DNA of 36,467 nucleotides. Origin: an uncultured Clostridia bacterium (lineage in GTDB: Bacteria; Bacillota; Clostridia; TANB77; CAG-508). The notes beneath the pieces are model-generated. The model was not told the DNA's origin. It searched no databases and saw only the letters and a list, made by a program, of their open reading frames with translations. A program made the translations under genes and the position numbers. This document shows, piece after piece, positions 25,582 through 33,319 of this stretch. The DNA lies in assembly GCA_947626335.1 (NCBI GenBank), contig CANQRY010000013.1, positions 1 to 36,467 of the forward strand, read 5' to 3'. Each line of letters begins with the position of its first letter. Within the stretch, counting starts at the first letter, position 1.

Positions 25582-26611
25582 TTATCTTTTTCTAGAACTA
25601 CTTAAAACGGTTCTTAACTTTTCTAGATCTTCTAGTGTTTTTTCTGCACCTTTTGCTACACATTCTAAAGGATTTTCAGAAATATACACTGGCATTTGTG
25701 TTCTTTCTGAAAGTAGTTGGTCAAAATTTCTAATTAAGGCTCCTCCGCCTGTTATTACAATTCCTCTTTCCATAATATCAGAGGCAAGCTCTGGTGGTGT
25801 TTTTTCTAGTGTTTGTTTAACTAAATCTATAATTTTTTCTATTGAGTCATGCATTGCTTCTTGTACTTGTGTAGAATTTATTGTTAATACTTCTGGAAGC
25901 CCTGTGCTTAAATTTCTTCCTCTTATTTCTAGCTCTTCTTCGGTTAATAATGGTTTTGCGCAACCTATTTTTATTTTTATTTGTTCTGCTGTTGTTTCTC
26001 CGTATTGCTAAATTTAATTCTTTTTTTACATAGTTTATAATATCTTGGTCTAGCTTGTCTCCTGCTATTCTTAAGGAATTGCTTACAACAATTCCTCCAA
26101 GTGATATAATTGCTACTTCTGTAGTTCCTCCGCCTATATCTACAATTATACTTCCTGCTGGCTCTGATACTTCTATATTTGCACCTATTGCTGCTGCCAT
26201 TGGTTCTTCTATTATATATACTTCTTTTGCTCCTGCCTGTAAAACTGATTCTTCAACAGCTCTTTCTTCAACTTCTGTAATTCCTGATGGCACACCTACT
26301 ACTACTCTTGGTTTTCCTGCGTTATATCTTTGGCATACTTTTTGTAACATAGTTTTAAGCATTAGCTGTGTTCCTGTAAAGTCTGCAATAACACCGTCTT
26401 GCATTGGTCTTATTGCTAAAATATTATCAGGTGTTTTTCCTAGCATTTCTTTTGCTTCATTTCCTGTAGCTAAAATATTACCTGTTTCTTTTTCTATTGC
26501 TATAACAGATGGTTCGTTTAGTACTATTCCTTTTCCTTTTAAAGTAATTATAACATTTGCTGTTCCTAAATCGACTCCAATGTCTTTTGAATTTAATTCA
26601 AATAATTTCAT
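25582..26611 (-). CDS. mreB: Rod shape-determining protein MreB, read through a +1 frameshift at CGG
   Basis: Bacterial actin that organises cell-wall elongation. The gene is in two frames: 26611-26003 encodes residues 1-203 with phosphate-1 (DLGTANVII), [10 protein letters not shown] and [11 protein letters not shown]; the rest encodes about 139 residues with [10 protein letters not shown] and [11 protein letters not shown]. In the first frame the text after KKELNLAI becomes a basic nonsense stretch ([13 protein letters not shown]). Skipping the C of the in-frame CGG (26002) gives [20 protein letters not shown] followed by GCAKP, matching the conserved MreB IGERTAE region, and 342 residues in total, the family length. 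Translation without the shift would yield a 254-residue aberrant protein. radC's stop overlaps the mreB start (ATGA), so they are coupled. AAGAAAGGAT lies upstream. Confidence 0.92.
26000..26002 (-). other. CGG +1 frameshift site in mreB
   Basis: Minus-strand context TTA GCA ATA CGG AGA AAC in the incoming frame. Omitting the C at 26002 gives TTA GCA ATA GGA GAA ACA, encoding L-A-I-G-E-T; the Ile-Gly-Glu is the conserved MreB sequence. The shift is at residue 204. There is no homopolymer run at the site. Confidence 0.82.
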
Positions 26612-27315
26612 TTTTTGTTCATCCTTTCTTTTAATAGGTAAGATTTTATACTAGCATATTCATTATACCCAATTACTATATGATCTAACATCTGCACTCC
26701 TATTATATTAGATGCTTCCTCTAATTTTTTTGTAAATTCTATATCTTTTATGCTAGGTGTAGCATCTCCACTCGGGTGATTATGTAGCAAAATAATTTTA
26801 GAAGCATCCCTTTTTATTGCTTCTATGAGAATATCTTTAGGTTCTATATGTGCTGAATTTTTGCCTCCTACTGCAACTGTTTGTATTTTTATTATTACAT
26901 TTTGGAAATTTAATATTACTACTTTCACTATTTCTCTTTTTTCGAGTTTTAGTTCGTCCATTACTAGACTTACTATATCTAGGGGATTTTTAATTTTAAT
27001 TTTTTGCAAGTTTAATGGTTTTGATATTCTTTTTGCAAGCTCAAAGGCAGCTTTTATTTGAGTTGCTTTTACTTTGCCAATTCCTTTAAGTTTAGTTAAT
27101 TCTTCTATTGATAAATCTTGCAAAAATCTTAAATCTGTTTCATTTCCTAGTGAAAGTATTTTTTGTGCTAGCGTAATAGAACTTTCTTCTTTTGTGCCAC
27201 TTTTTATAATAATCGCTAGTAACTCTGCATTGGAAAGTGCACCTTCTCCGTACATTTCCGCTTTTTCATAAGGTCTTTCTGAGATTGGGAGCTCTTTTAT
27301 TTTAATTACTGCCAT
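26608..27315 (-). CDS. radC: RadC family JAB-domain protein
   Basis: 235 residues, typical RadC. The N-terminal helix-hairpin-helix part has [20 protein letters not shown]; the C-terminal MPN/JAB domain has [13 protein letters not shown] (about 174-186) with the His-x-His and Asp metal ligands. Despite the name, a role in DNA repair is not established; in many Firmicutes it sits just upstream of mreB, as here. Its TGA stop overlaps the mreB ATG (ATGA). AAGGAAGG upstream of ATG 27315 serves as its ribosome binding site. Confidence 0.95.
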   Translation of the reverse strand: MAVIKIKELPISERPYEKAEMYGEGALSNAELLAIIIKSGTKEESSITLAQKILSLGNETDLRFLQDLSIEELTKLKGIGKVKATQIKAAFELAKRISKPLNLQKIKIKNPLDIVSLVMDELKLEKREIVKVVILNFQNVIIKIQTVAVGGKNSAHIEPKDILIEAIKRDASKIILLHNHPSGDATPSIKDIEFTKKLEEASNIIGVQMLDHIVIGYNEYASIKSYLLKERMNKK

Positions 27316-27464
27316 GTGTTTTCCTTCCTTTATATAAAATTTGCCCCCTAAATTATTTTTGAATTAAATATTTTTATTTAAAGTATTTTCCCCTTTTTTC
27401 TTTTTATTATTAATTAAGGTTTAAATTATGTTTTGCATATTTCATTTTCTTATATGAAAACAAT

Positions 27465-27722
27465 TTAGATTTTTTTATAAATAAATATTGCAAGTACAAT
27501 TCCTATAATGCTTGCTATATTAATTTTAAATACAAGTCCAAAAGTTAATTTTATAACATTTAAATTAAGTTCTACTGGTGTACTTAGTCCGAATTCTTGT
27601 CCATATGCAAGCCAGTTTAAAAATTCAACATGTGATGCTAGCTCACCAAGTAAGCCTCCTACTACTATACCACTTAAAATAAATAAGATTAGTATCCATA
27701 CACTTTTATCTCTAAATGCCAT
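27465..27722 (-). CDS. DUF4321-like small membrane protein
   Basis: 85 residues with two membrane segments (about 10-28 and 62-82) joined by an outside loop (residues about 29-60, EFLNWLAYGQEFGLSTPVEL). This is the pattern of the clostridial DUF4321 family, often found in front of radC/mreB; function unknown. AGGAGG lies just upstream of ATG 27722, and a consensus promoter is at 27767-27795. It is the first gene of the radC-mreBCD-PBP2-minC group; 149 bases separate it from radC, without a clear terminator. Confidence 0.8.
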   Translation of the reverse strand: MAFRDKSVWILILFILSGIVVGGLLGELASHVEFLNWLAYGQEFGLSTPVELNLNVIKLTFGLVFKINIASIIGIVLAIFIYKKI

Positions 27723-27766
27723 GTTTTTTCCTCCTTAGTAAATTTATCTATTTTTTCATAGTTAGT

Positions 27767-27795
27767 ATTATATATGCAAAAAGTATTTTTTTCAA
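27767..27795 (-). promoter_or_regulatory. Consensus sigma-A promoter of the radC-mre cluster
   Basis: On the minus strand TTGAAA (27790-27795) is 17 bases before a perfect TATAAT (27767-27772), about 45 bases upstream of the DUF4321-like start codon. Confidence 0.7.
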
Positions 27796-27887
27796 GATAG
27801 TTATTATATTTTATATAAAAAGTATTTCCTTTTTATTTTTTTTGTGTTATAGTCTTAAAAAGAAAATGATTTTCCATAATTTGTTGG

Positions 27888-27916
27888 TTTCATTTTTTTA
27901 CTATTCATAGTATAAT
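27888..27916 (+). promoter_or_regulatory. Possible promoter of mecA
   Basis: A perfect TATAAT (27911-27916) sits 37 bases before the mecA ATG. The -35 at 17-base spacing (TTTCAT, 27888-27893) is poor, so the -10 carries most of the evidence. Confidence 0.45.
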
Positions 27917-27952
27917 ATAAGTAACAATTAAATTTGTTTTGGAGGCTACTTA

Positions 27953-28591
27953 ATGAAATTTGAAAAACTTAGTGAGAATAAAATAAGAATAATTTTAACT
28001 ATGCAAGATTTAACTGAAAAACATATTGATTTTCATTCTTTTATGGCTAATTCAATTGAATCACAAGATATTTTGCTTGATATGTTGGAACAGGCTAAAA
28101 AAGAAACTGGGTTTGACCCAGAAGATTTTAATTTGAAAATTGAGGCTTTGGCTATGGCAGACACAAATTTTGTTTTTACTATTACCAAGGTTAGCCCTGA
28201 GCAAGAAACTCAAAAAAACATAAAAAAGAAATTTACTGTTAAGAAAAAAACTTTAAATTCTTCATATAATACATACGCTATTTATTGTTTTAACTCTTTT
28301 GAAGACTTTTGTGGACTTTTACAATTTTTAAAAAAGAGCAAACTTTGTAACTGTATATCTAAAATTGCTGATAATATTTTACTTTATTCTTATAAAAATA
28401 AATATTATTTGCAATTAAATAATATAAATACTGAAATTGCTCTTAAGTATAATTTTTATGCTATTATTACTGAGTTTGCAAAAAGTGTTTTAAATTCTAG
28501 ACCTTTTACAAGTAAACTTAGTGAATGCGGAACTTTAATTATGAAGCACAATGCTTTAAAAACTGGAATTAAGCATTTTGCTAAAATATAA
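27953..28591 (+). CDS. mecA: MecA-family adaptor protein for ClpC
   Basis: Adaptor that delivers substrates such as unfolded proteins and competence or sporulation regulators to the ClpCP protease. 212 residues, typical for MecA. The N-terminal substrate domain starts MKFEKLSENKIRIILTMQDL, then DFHSFMANSIESQDILLDML and GFDPEDFNLKIEALAMAD; a charged linker (about 84-100) leads to the C-terminal ClpC-binding domain (about 105-210, YAIYCFNSFEDFCGLLQFLK). The gene stands alone between divergent DUF4321/radC and the convergent LytM gene. GGAGG at 27942-27946 is spaced correctly for ATG 27953. Confidence 0.9.
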   Translation: MKFEKLSENKIRIILTMQDLTEKHIDFHSFMANSIESQDILLDMLEQAKKETGFDPEDFNLKIEALAMADTNFVFTITKVSPEQETQKNIKKKFTVKKKTLNSSYNTYAIYCFNSFEDFCGLLQFLKKSKLCNCISKIADNILLYSYKNKYYLQLNNINTEIALKYNFYAIITEFAKSVLNSRPFTSKLSECGTLIMKHNALKTGIKHFAKI

Positions 28592-28637
28592 GGAAAGATG
28601 CATTTAAAAGAATGCACTCTCCTACAAAAAGAAAAAA

Positions 28638-28671
28638 TTAAGCTGTTCGAAATAGAACAGCTTTTATTTTT
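28638..28671. terminator. Bidirectional terminator between mecA and the LytM peptidase gene
   Basis: AAGCTGTTC (28640-28648) pairs perfectly with GAACAGCTT (28655-28663), with a T-run after it and an A-run before it. It serves both convergent genes. Confidence 0.85.
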
Positions 28672-29671
28672 AATATACGTAATTTTGTGGGTTATATAAT
28701 ACTCCATTTATTCTTACTTCTAAATGTAAGTGTGGACCTGTAACATGGCCCGTAGTTCCTACTTTTCCTATTATTTGACCTTGCGTTACTGTTTGCCCTG
28801 CTGATACATTTAATTGACTGCAATGTCCATAAAGTGTTTGAACTCCATTTCCATGTGAAATTAGCATCATTTTTCCATAAGAACCACTATAACCTGCACT
28901 TACTACAGTTCCTGATGCAGCAGCTTTTATTGGTGTTCCAGTAGGTGCTGCTATATCTAGTCCTCTATGTGCAGAGCTACGAATACTTTCTCTGCTACCA
29001 AATCTTGATGTTATTACTCCTGAAATTGGTTTTATAAATGATATACCTATATTAACTTTTTTACTAGAACTTCCTGAAACAGTTCCTGATGATACATTTG
29101 CTACATAAGTTACTTTTGGTGCTTCATATAATTTTGATACGCATTTTTCTACAGATGTAAATTCTTTTGTAGAAGTATCATATTTTTCAAGTATTCCTAA
29201 TTTTTTTTGGTTAGCACTGTTTTTGGTTTTTAATTTTGATAATACTTTTTCTGCTTCTTCAAATGTAGATACATAAACTTTTTCTTTACCACTTTCGGTA
29301 ATTGCATAATATTTGTAGTATTGTGTGCCATCTTGTGTAACCTTTGCATATATTTCATCATCATTTGTTACAATGTCTTTTTTTAGAAGGCAAAGTGTAT
29401 ATTCTGGCATAGCATCTATTTGCCTAAATGCAACTCCTTCTTCTTTTTCTCCATTCATGTATTCATTTATTTTATTTTGAAGACTGCTTTTGTTTTCTGT
29501 ATAACCTACTAGCTCTCCGTTTAATGTAACAGCATATGTTGGTTTATAAAAGAATGCTACTAGACCTACAATTAAAAAAACAGTTATTATTGTTATTGTT
29601 GTTATTTTTATGGATGTTCTAAATAACATTGCAAATTTTTTTATACTATTAATTTTAAACACTCCTAACAT
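28670..29671 (-). CDS. Membrane-anchored LytM/M23 peptidoglycan endopeptidase
   Basis: 333 residues. One N-terminal membrane segment (about 20-42) and an extracytoplasmic region (45-205) precede a C-terminal M23 domain (about 215-330). Catalytic residues are intact: HRGLD (His and Asp, about 234-238) and HLHLEV (HxH, about 312-314). It cleaves peptide cross-bridges of peptidoglycan. Intact zinc ligands and one membrane helix also fit clostridial SpoIIQ, which works in engulfment, so a sporulation role is possible but not shown; a general cell-wall hydrolase is equally possible. No clear ribosome binding site precedes ATG 29671; a GGAGT lies inside codons 3-4, so the start is uncertain. Confidence 0.88.
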   Translation of the reverse strand: MLGVFKINSIKKFAMLFRTSIKITTITIITVFLIVGLVAFFYKPTYAVTLNGELVGYTENKSSLQNKINEYMNGEKEEGVAFRQIDAMPEYTLCLLKKDIVTNDDEIYAKVTQDGTQYYKYYAITESGKEKVYVSTFEEAEKVLSKLKTKNSANQKKLGILEKYDTSTKEFTSVEKCVSKLYEAPKVTYVANVSSGTVSGSSSKKVNIGISFIKPISGVITSRFGSRESIRSSAHRGLDIAAPTGTPIKAAASGTVVSAGYSGSYGKMMLISHGNGVQTLYGHCSQLNVSAGQTVTQGQIIGKVGTTGHVTGPHLHLEVRINGVLYNPQNYVY

Positions 29672-29827
29672 TTTTATGTTTTTTATAAATTTTTACTATA
29701 TTATTTTATAATAACTTTAAAAATTTTACAAGTGTTTTTTCGTTTTATTTTGTATTTCCGTAAGATTTTTTCCTATTTACCACATAGCTCTAAGCGCTTT
29801 GGAATTGTAAAAATTTAATGTTTTTTT

Positions 29828-29867
29828 GTAAAAAGAGGGCGTCCTAAAATAGGACCCCCTCTTTTTA
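29828..29867 (-). terminator. Strong terminator after the coat-like genes
   Basis: AAAAGAGGG and GTCCTA (29831-29846) pair with TAGGAC and CCCTCTTTT (29850-29865) with one C-C mismatch and an AAA loop. A T-run follows on the minus strand. The stem reaches the stop codon of the 81-residue gene. Confidence 0.88.
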
Positions 29868-30110
29868 TTGTTGCAATTCATCTTTTACTGTTTGTATTTC
29901 TGTTACGGTTGCCTGGGCTGCAGGCTGATAATATCCTTTTGCTTGTGCTACTTTAAATAATTCATATTGAAAACTTTCATCGTTATTTCTAATTTGTTGT
30001 AATGTTTGTCTTAGACTCATGTTTTCTGCCTCTGAAATAGCTGTTTGATATGCTGTTAAGTCAGATTTTACCCCGCTTAATATGTCATTTACCATTGTTT
30101 TTTCATCCAT
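29865..30110 (-). CDS. CotF-like spore coat protein, small
   Basis: 81 residues, helical, with the pattern of the coat protein F (CotF) family (ferritin-like helical pair): DILSGVKSDLTAYQTAISEA, then LRQTLQQIRNNDESFQYELF with ARG/LYS-poor helices and KAQGYYQPA-like end (AKGYYQPAAQA). Likely a minor spore coat or coat-associated protein. AGGAGGA-type site (30122-30127) serves ATG 30110. It lies 21 bases downstream of a related small gene, forming a pair that together resemble the two halves of a larger CotF protein. Confidence 0.8.
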   Translation of the reverse strand: MDEKTMVNDILSGVKSDLTAYQTAISEAENMSLRQTLQQIRNNDESFQYELFKVAQAKGYYQPAAQATVTEIQTVKDELQQ

Positions 30111-30131
30111 AAGATTTCATTCCTCCTAGTT

Positions 30132-30320
30132 TTAATTATTTAAAAAAGATAATAATTTTTGTTTTGTGTTTAGTGCATCTTGCGCAGATTTTGAAAAAAT
30201 TTGCTTTATTTGTGGATCTACTGCTTGTGATGAAAATGTATTTAGTTTTTGATATGCTGTTTCATGTGCTCCTATTAAATGTCTTAAGTGCTGAAGCTCT
30301 AATTGATTTAAATTTGCCAT
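30132..30320 (-). CDS. Small coat-associated protein, partner of the CotF-like gene
   Basis: 62 residues (MANLNQLELQHLRHLIGAHE onwards). It resembles the first helical half of CotF/spore-coat-associated proteins, with LRHLIGAHETAYQKLNTFSS and then DPQIKQIFSKSAQDALNTKQ helices. I chose ATG 30320 because GGAAGGAT lies 5-12 bases upstream; an earlier ATG at 30338 has no site. The next gene downstream is the 81-residue CotF-like protein, so the two are probably made together late in sporulation. Promoter type not evident. Confidence 0.75.
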   Translation of the reverse strand: MANLNQLELQHLRHLIGAHETAYQKLNTFSSQAVDPQIKQIFSKSAQDALNTKQKLLSFLNN

Positions 30321-30392
30321 TTTTATCCTTCCTTTCATTTTATATTATCATTTTTATTATGAACAGTTAGGAAGTTTTTATTCATTTTTAAA

Positions 30393-30460
30393 GAAAAAGT
30401 ATAATGAATTTGGTAGCGCTTTGTAGCAAGGCGCAAGAATCACTATACTTTTGCTTTTGA
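30393..30460. terminator. Compound hairpin downstream of pcrA
   Basis: An outer stem AAAAGTATA/TATACTTTT encloses a strong inner hairpin GCGCTTTG-TAG-CAAGGCGC (30415-30433). T-runs lie outside on both strands. It ends the pcrA transcript on the minus strand and may work in both directions. The GC-rich inner stem is unusual for this DNA. Confidence 0.6.
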
Positions 30461-30495
30461 TATTATATTTACATTATATTAATAAAATTCTTCTC

Positions 30496-32799
30496 TTACT
30501 CAATTACTTCAAGGCCTGCAAATTTTGCCATTAGTCTTTTGTGTCCTGACTTATCAAATTGTATATCTAGTTTATAATCGTCTCCTTCTTCTTCTATTTT
30601 TTGTATTATTCCTTCTCCAAATTTTTTGTGATAAATTCTTTGTCCTTCTTTATATTTTGTTATGTCTATTTCATTTTGCTCTTTTTTCTGATTTAATGAT
30701 TGCAAAAAGCTTTCTGCTGTTCTAAATTGATAACTAGCTTTTGGTGTTACATTTACTTTTTCTTCATTATCAAATGTGTATGTTTTTACTTTGCTTGCAT
30801 AGGTTCTTTGGTAGCCTCTGCCATATTCCCAGTTAAATTCTGCTTCACCAAATGTATCATCCTCTGTTTCTTCTTGCAATTCTGCTTCAAGAAGCTCTTC
30901 TGGTATTTCTTTTACAAACCTAGATATTGCATTATAGCTTGTAGAACCAAAAATTGTTCTATGTTTTGCACATGTTAAAAATAGAAACTCTTTTGCTCTT
31001 GTTATTCCTACATAAAATAATCGTCTTTCTTCTTCTAGTTCTTTTGGTTCTCCTATTGATTTGTATCCTGGGAATATTCCTTCTTCCATCCCTACTAAAA
31101 ATACTGTCGGGAATTCTAGGCCTTTTGCACTATGCAGGGTCATTAGTGTTACTGAGTTTTCTTCATCTTGCATTTCATCAATATCACTAGATAGTGTAAT
31201 GCTCTCTAAAAATTCTTGTAAACTATTATCTGCAGATTCTTCTTCAAATTCAATTGCTACCGTTAAAAATTCCTCTAAGTTTTGAAGTCTTGTTTCTGCC
31301 TCTACAGTGTTTTCATTTTCTAATGCTTTTGTATAACCTGATTTTCTTAAAACTTCTTTTAATAAGTCTGAAATATTAAGGTTTTGTTTTGCCTCACGCA
31401 TTTCTTCTATTAGTTTTATAAATTCTTCACTATTTGCTTTTATTCTATTTAGTCCATATTCTTCTGCATGCTTTATAATTTCATACATTGATATTCCTGT
31501 TTCTTCTGATATTTGTGAAATGTTATCTAGACTTGTTTTTCCTATTCCGCGTTTTGGCTCATTTATTATTCTTTTTAAAGATATATTATCAGATGGATTT
31601 TGCACTAGTCTTAAATATGCAATTGCATCTTTTATTTCTTTTCTTTCATAGAATTTTACGCCACCAACTACTTTATATGGTATATCTTCTCTTCTTAAAA
31701 TATCTTCTATTGCTCTTGATTGTGCATTCATACGATATAAAATAACAAAATCTTTTGGCTTTAGGTATTCTTCTCTCTTTAAATTGTTAATTTGTTCTAC
31801 TATGTATCTTGCTTCATCATATTCATCTTCTGCTTGATATAAACAAGGAAGTTTTCCTTCTTCGTTTTCTGTCCATAATTTTTTTTCATATTTATTTTCA
31901 TTGTGTTTTATAACACTATTAGCTGCTTTTAAAATATTTCCTGTACAGCGATAGTTTTGTTCTAATTTTATTATTTTTGTTCCAGGAAAGTCTTTTTCAA
32001 AATTTAATATATTTGTAATATCTGCTCCTCTAAAGCTATAAATTCCTTGGTCGTTATCTCCTACTACAGTGATATTTCCATATCGTGATGCTAAAATTGA
32101 AACTAATGTAAATTGTGCTTTGTTTGTATCTTGATATTCATCTACTAACACATATTTAAATTTTTCTGTATAGTATTCTAATGCATCTGGATTACTGCTT
32201 AAAATATCTATTGCATAATTTATAATATCATCAAAATCAATTGCATTGTTTTCTTTAAGTCTTTTTTGATATAGCTCATATATCTCTCCTATTTTTTCTT
32301 TTCTATATTCTCCTTTATATTTTGCTAGATATTCTTTTGGTGTAAGCATTTCATTTTTTGCATTACTTATTTCTGATAGCACACTTCTGTCTGTAAACAT
32401 TTTATCATCTATATTTAAGGTTTTTAAAGCTTCTTTTACAACTGTTCGTTGATCAGATGTATCAAATATTAAAAATGAAGTGTCAAAGCCTAATCTATCT
32501 ATGTATTTTTTTAAAATTCTAACACAAATTGAATGAAATGTGCCCATCCACATATCTTGTGCAGCACTACCTATAATTGCCTCTACCCTTTGCTTCATTT
32601 CATTTGCAGCTTTGTTTGTAAAAGTAATGGCTAAAATATTCCATGGTTTTACATTTTTTTCTGATATTAAATATGCTATTTTGTGTGTTAATACTTTAGT
32701 TTTTCCGCTTCCAGCACCTGCTATTACTAGGCAAGGTCCGTCTGTTGCTAAAACAGCTTCTTTTTGTTTATCGTTTAATCCTTCTATTAAATTTTGCAT
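30496..32799 (-). CDS. pcrA: ATP-dependent DNA helicase PcrA (UvrD family)
   Basis: Superfamily 1A helicase for repair and rolling-circle replication. 767 residues, usual for PcrA. Motifs in order: Q-motif LNDKQKEAV, Walker A GAGSGKTKVL (about 30-39), Ia TFTNKAANEM, II VDEYQDTN, III VVGDNDQGIYSFRGA, IV YRMNAQSRAIED, V VTLMTLHSAKGLEFPTVFLV, VI RRLFYVGITRAKE. The C-terminus has a KFGEGIIQKIEEEGDDYKLD tudor-like tail. The AGGAGG (32830-32835) is 30 bases from the ATG, with a 14-base palindrome between that could shorten the effective distance. Confidence 0.97.
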   Translation of the reverse strand: MQNLIEGLNDKQKEAVLATDGPCLVIAGAGSGKTKVLTHKIAYLISEKNVKPWNILAITFTNKAANEMKQRVEAIIGSAAQDMWMGTFHSICVRILKKYIDRLGFDTSFLIFDTSDQRTVVKEALKTLNIDDKMFTDRSVLSEISNAKNEMLTPKEYLAKYKGEYRKEKIGEIYELYQKRLKENNAIDFDDIINYAIDILSSNPDALEYYTEKFKYVLVDEYQDTNKAQFTLVSILASRYGNITVVGDNDQGIYSFRGADITNILNFEKDFPGTKIIKLEQNYRCTGNILKAANSVIKHNENKYEKKLWTENEEGKLPCLYQAEDEYDEARYIVEQINNLKREEYLKPKDFVILYRMNAQSRAIEDILRREDIPYKVVGGVKFYERKEIKDAIAYLRLVQNPSDNISLKRIINEPKRGIGKTSLDNISQISEETGISMYEIIKHAEEYGLNRIKANSEEFIKLIEEMREAKQNLNISDLLKEVLRKSGYTKALENENTVEAETRLQNLEEFLTVAIEFEEESADNSLQEFLESITLSSDIDEMQDEENSVTLMTLHSAKGLEFPTVFLVGMEEGIFPGYKSIGEPKELEEERRLFYVGITRAKEFLFLTCAKHRTIFGSTSYNAISRFVKEIPEELLEAELQEETEDDTFGEAEFNWEYGRGYQRTYASKVKTYTFDNEEKVNVTPKASYQFRTAESFLQSLNQKKEQNEIDITKYKEGQRIYHKKFGEGIIQKIEEEGDDYKLDIQFDKSGHKRLMAKFAGLEVIE

Positions 32800-32811
32800 T
32801 TTGTTTATTAT

Positions 32812-32835
32812 CTACTTTAAAGTAGGTTTCCTCCT
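32812..32835 (-). promoter_or_regulatory. Distant ribosome binding site and palindrome in the pcrA leader
   Basis: AGGAGG (32830-32835 on the minus strand) is followed by the palindrome CTACTTTAAAGTAG (32812-32825) and then 12 bases to the ATG. A hairpin here would bring the site nearer the start. The palindrome could instead be a protein-binding operator. Confidence 0.4.
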
Positions 32836-32863
32836 TTTATGTAAATTTGCATCGTTAACATAA

Positions 32864-33319
32864 CTATATTTTTGAAATAAGTTTTTCTAAACATTCTGAT
32901 ATTTCTTTTGCACAGTTTTCGTAGGTTTTTAAGTTATAGCCCCATGGATCTTTTATATCTACTCCATATATTTCGTCTTTTATTCCTACATATTCTTTTA
33001 ATGTAAATATTTTATTTGCAAGTTCTGGATAAATTCTTTGTACTGCTAATTTATGTGACATTGTTGCACATAATATAAGGTCCATGTTTTTTATATTTGA
33101 GTTATATATATTTGTTGCTCTATGTTTTTTTAAATCTATTTCGTATTCTTTCATTACCTCTACTGCATTTTCTGTTGGAATATCGCCATCATCTGCAGAT
33201 ATTCCACATGAATAAACTTCTACGTTTTCTTTATGCCTATCTTGTAGCATTTTTTTAAGCATTGCTTCTGCCATTGCACTTCTGCAAATATTGCCAGTAC
33301 ATATAAACATTATTTTCAT
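32864..33319 (-). CDS. Low-molecular-weight protein tyrosine phosphatase
   Basis: 151 residues with the LMW-PTP fold. The catalytic P-loop is CTGNICRS (Cys7 to Ser14, CX5R), and the general acid is in DPWG (Asp124). Arginine phosphatases of the YwlE type carry Thr at the third position after Gly (CTGNTCRS); here it is Ile, which favours phosphotyrosine as substrate. Its ATG overlaps the stop of the upstream transglutaminase-like gene by one base (TAATG) with GGAGAACG in front, so the two are coupled and probably work together. No tyrosine kinase gene is in the window. Confidence 0.92.
   Translation of the reverse strand: MKIMFICTGNICRSAMAEAMLKKMLQDRHKENVEVYSCGISADDGDIPTENAVEVMKEYEIDLKKHRATNIYNSNIKNMDLILCATMSHKLAVQRIYPELANKIFTLKEYVGIKDEIYGVDIKDPWGYNLKTYENCAKEISECLEKLISKI

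Noticed and set aside
25582..26611. mreB (and likewise spoIIE and the ZIP gene) called as pseudogenes
   Set aside because: Both halves keep all family motifs with no other damage, neighbours are intact, and the single break in each gene has the same sequence (C before GGN at an in-frame CGG). Decay would leave breaks of varied kinds.
26055..26654. Long plus-strand open frame of 199 codons opposite mreB/radC
   Set aside because: It is the antisense shadow of mreB, with Ser/Pro-rich composition, no ribosome binding site and no recognisable family.
30700..30978. Plus-strand Cys/Phe-rich open frame opposite pcrA
   Set aside because: Shadow of the pcrA coding strand; no initiation signal.
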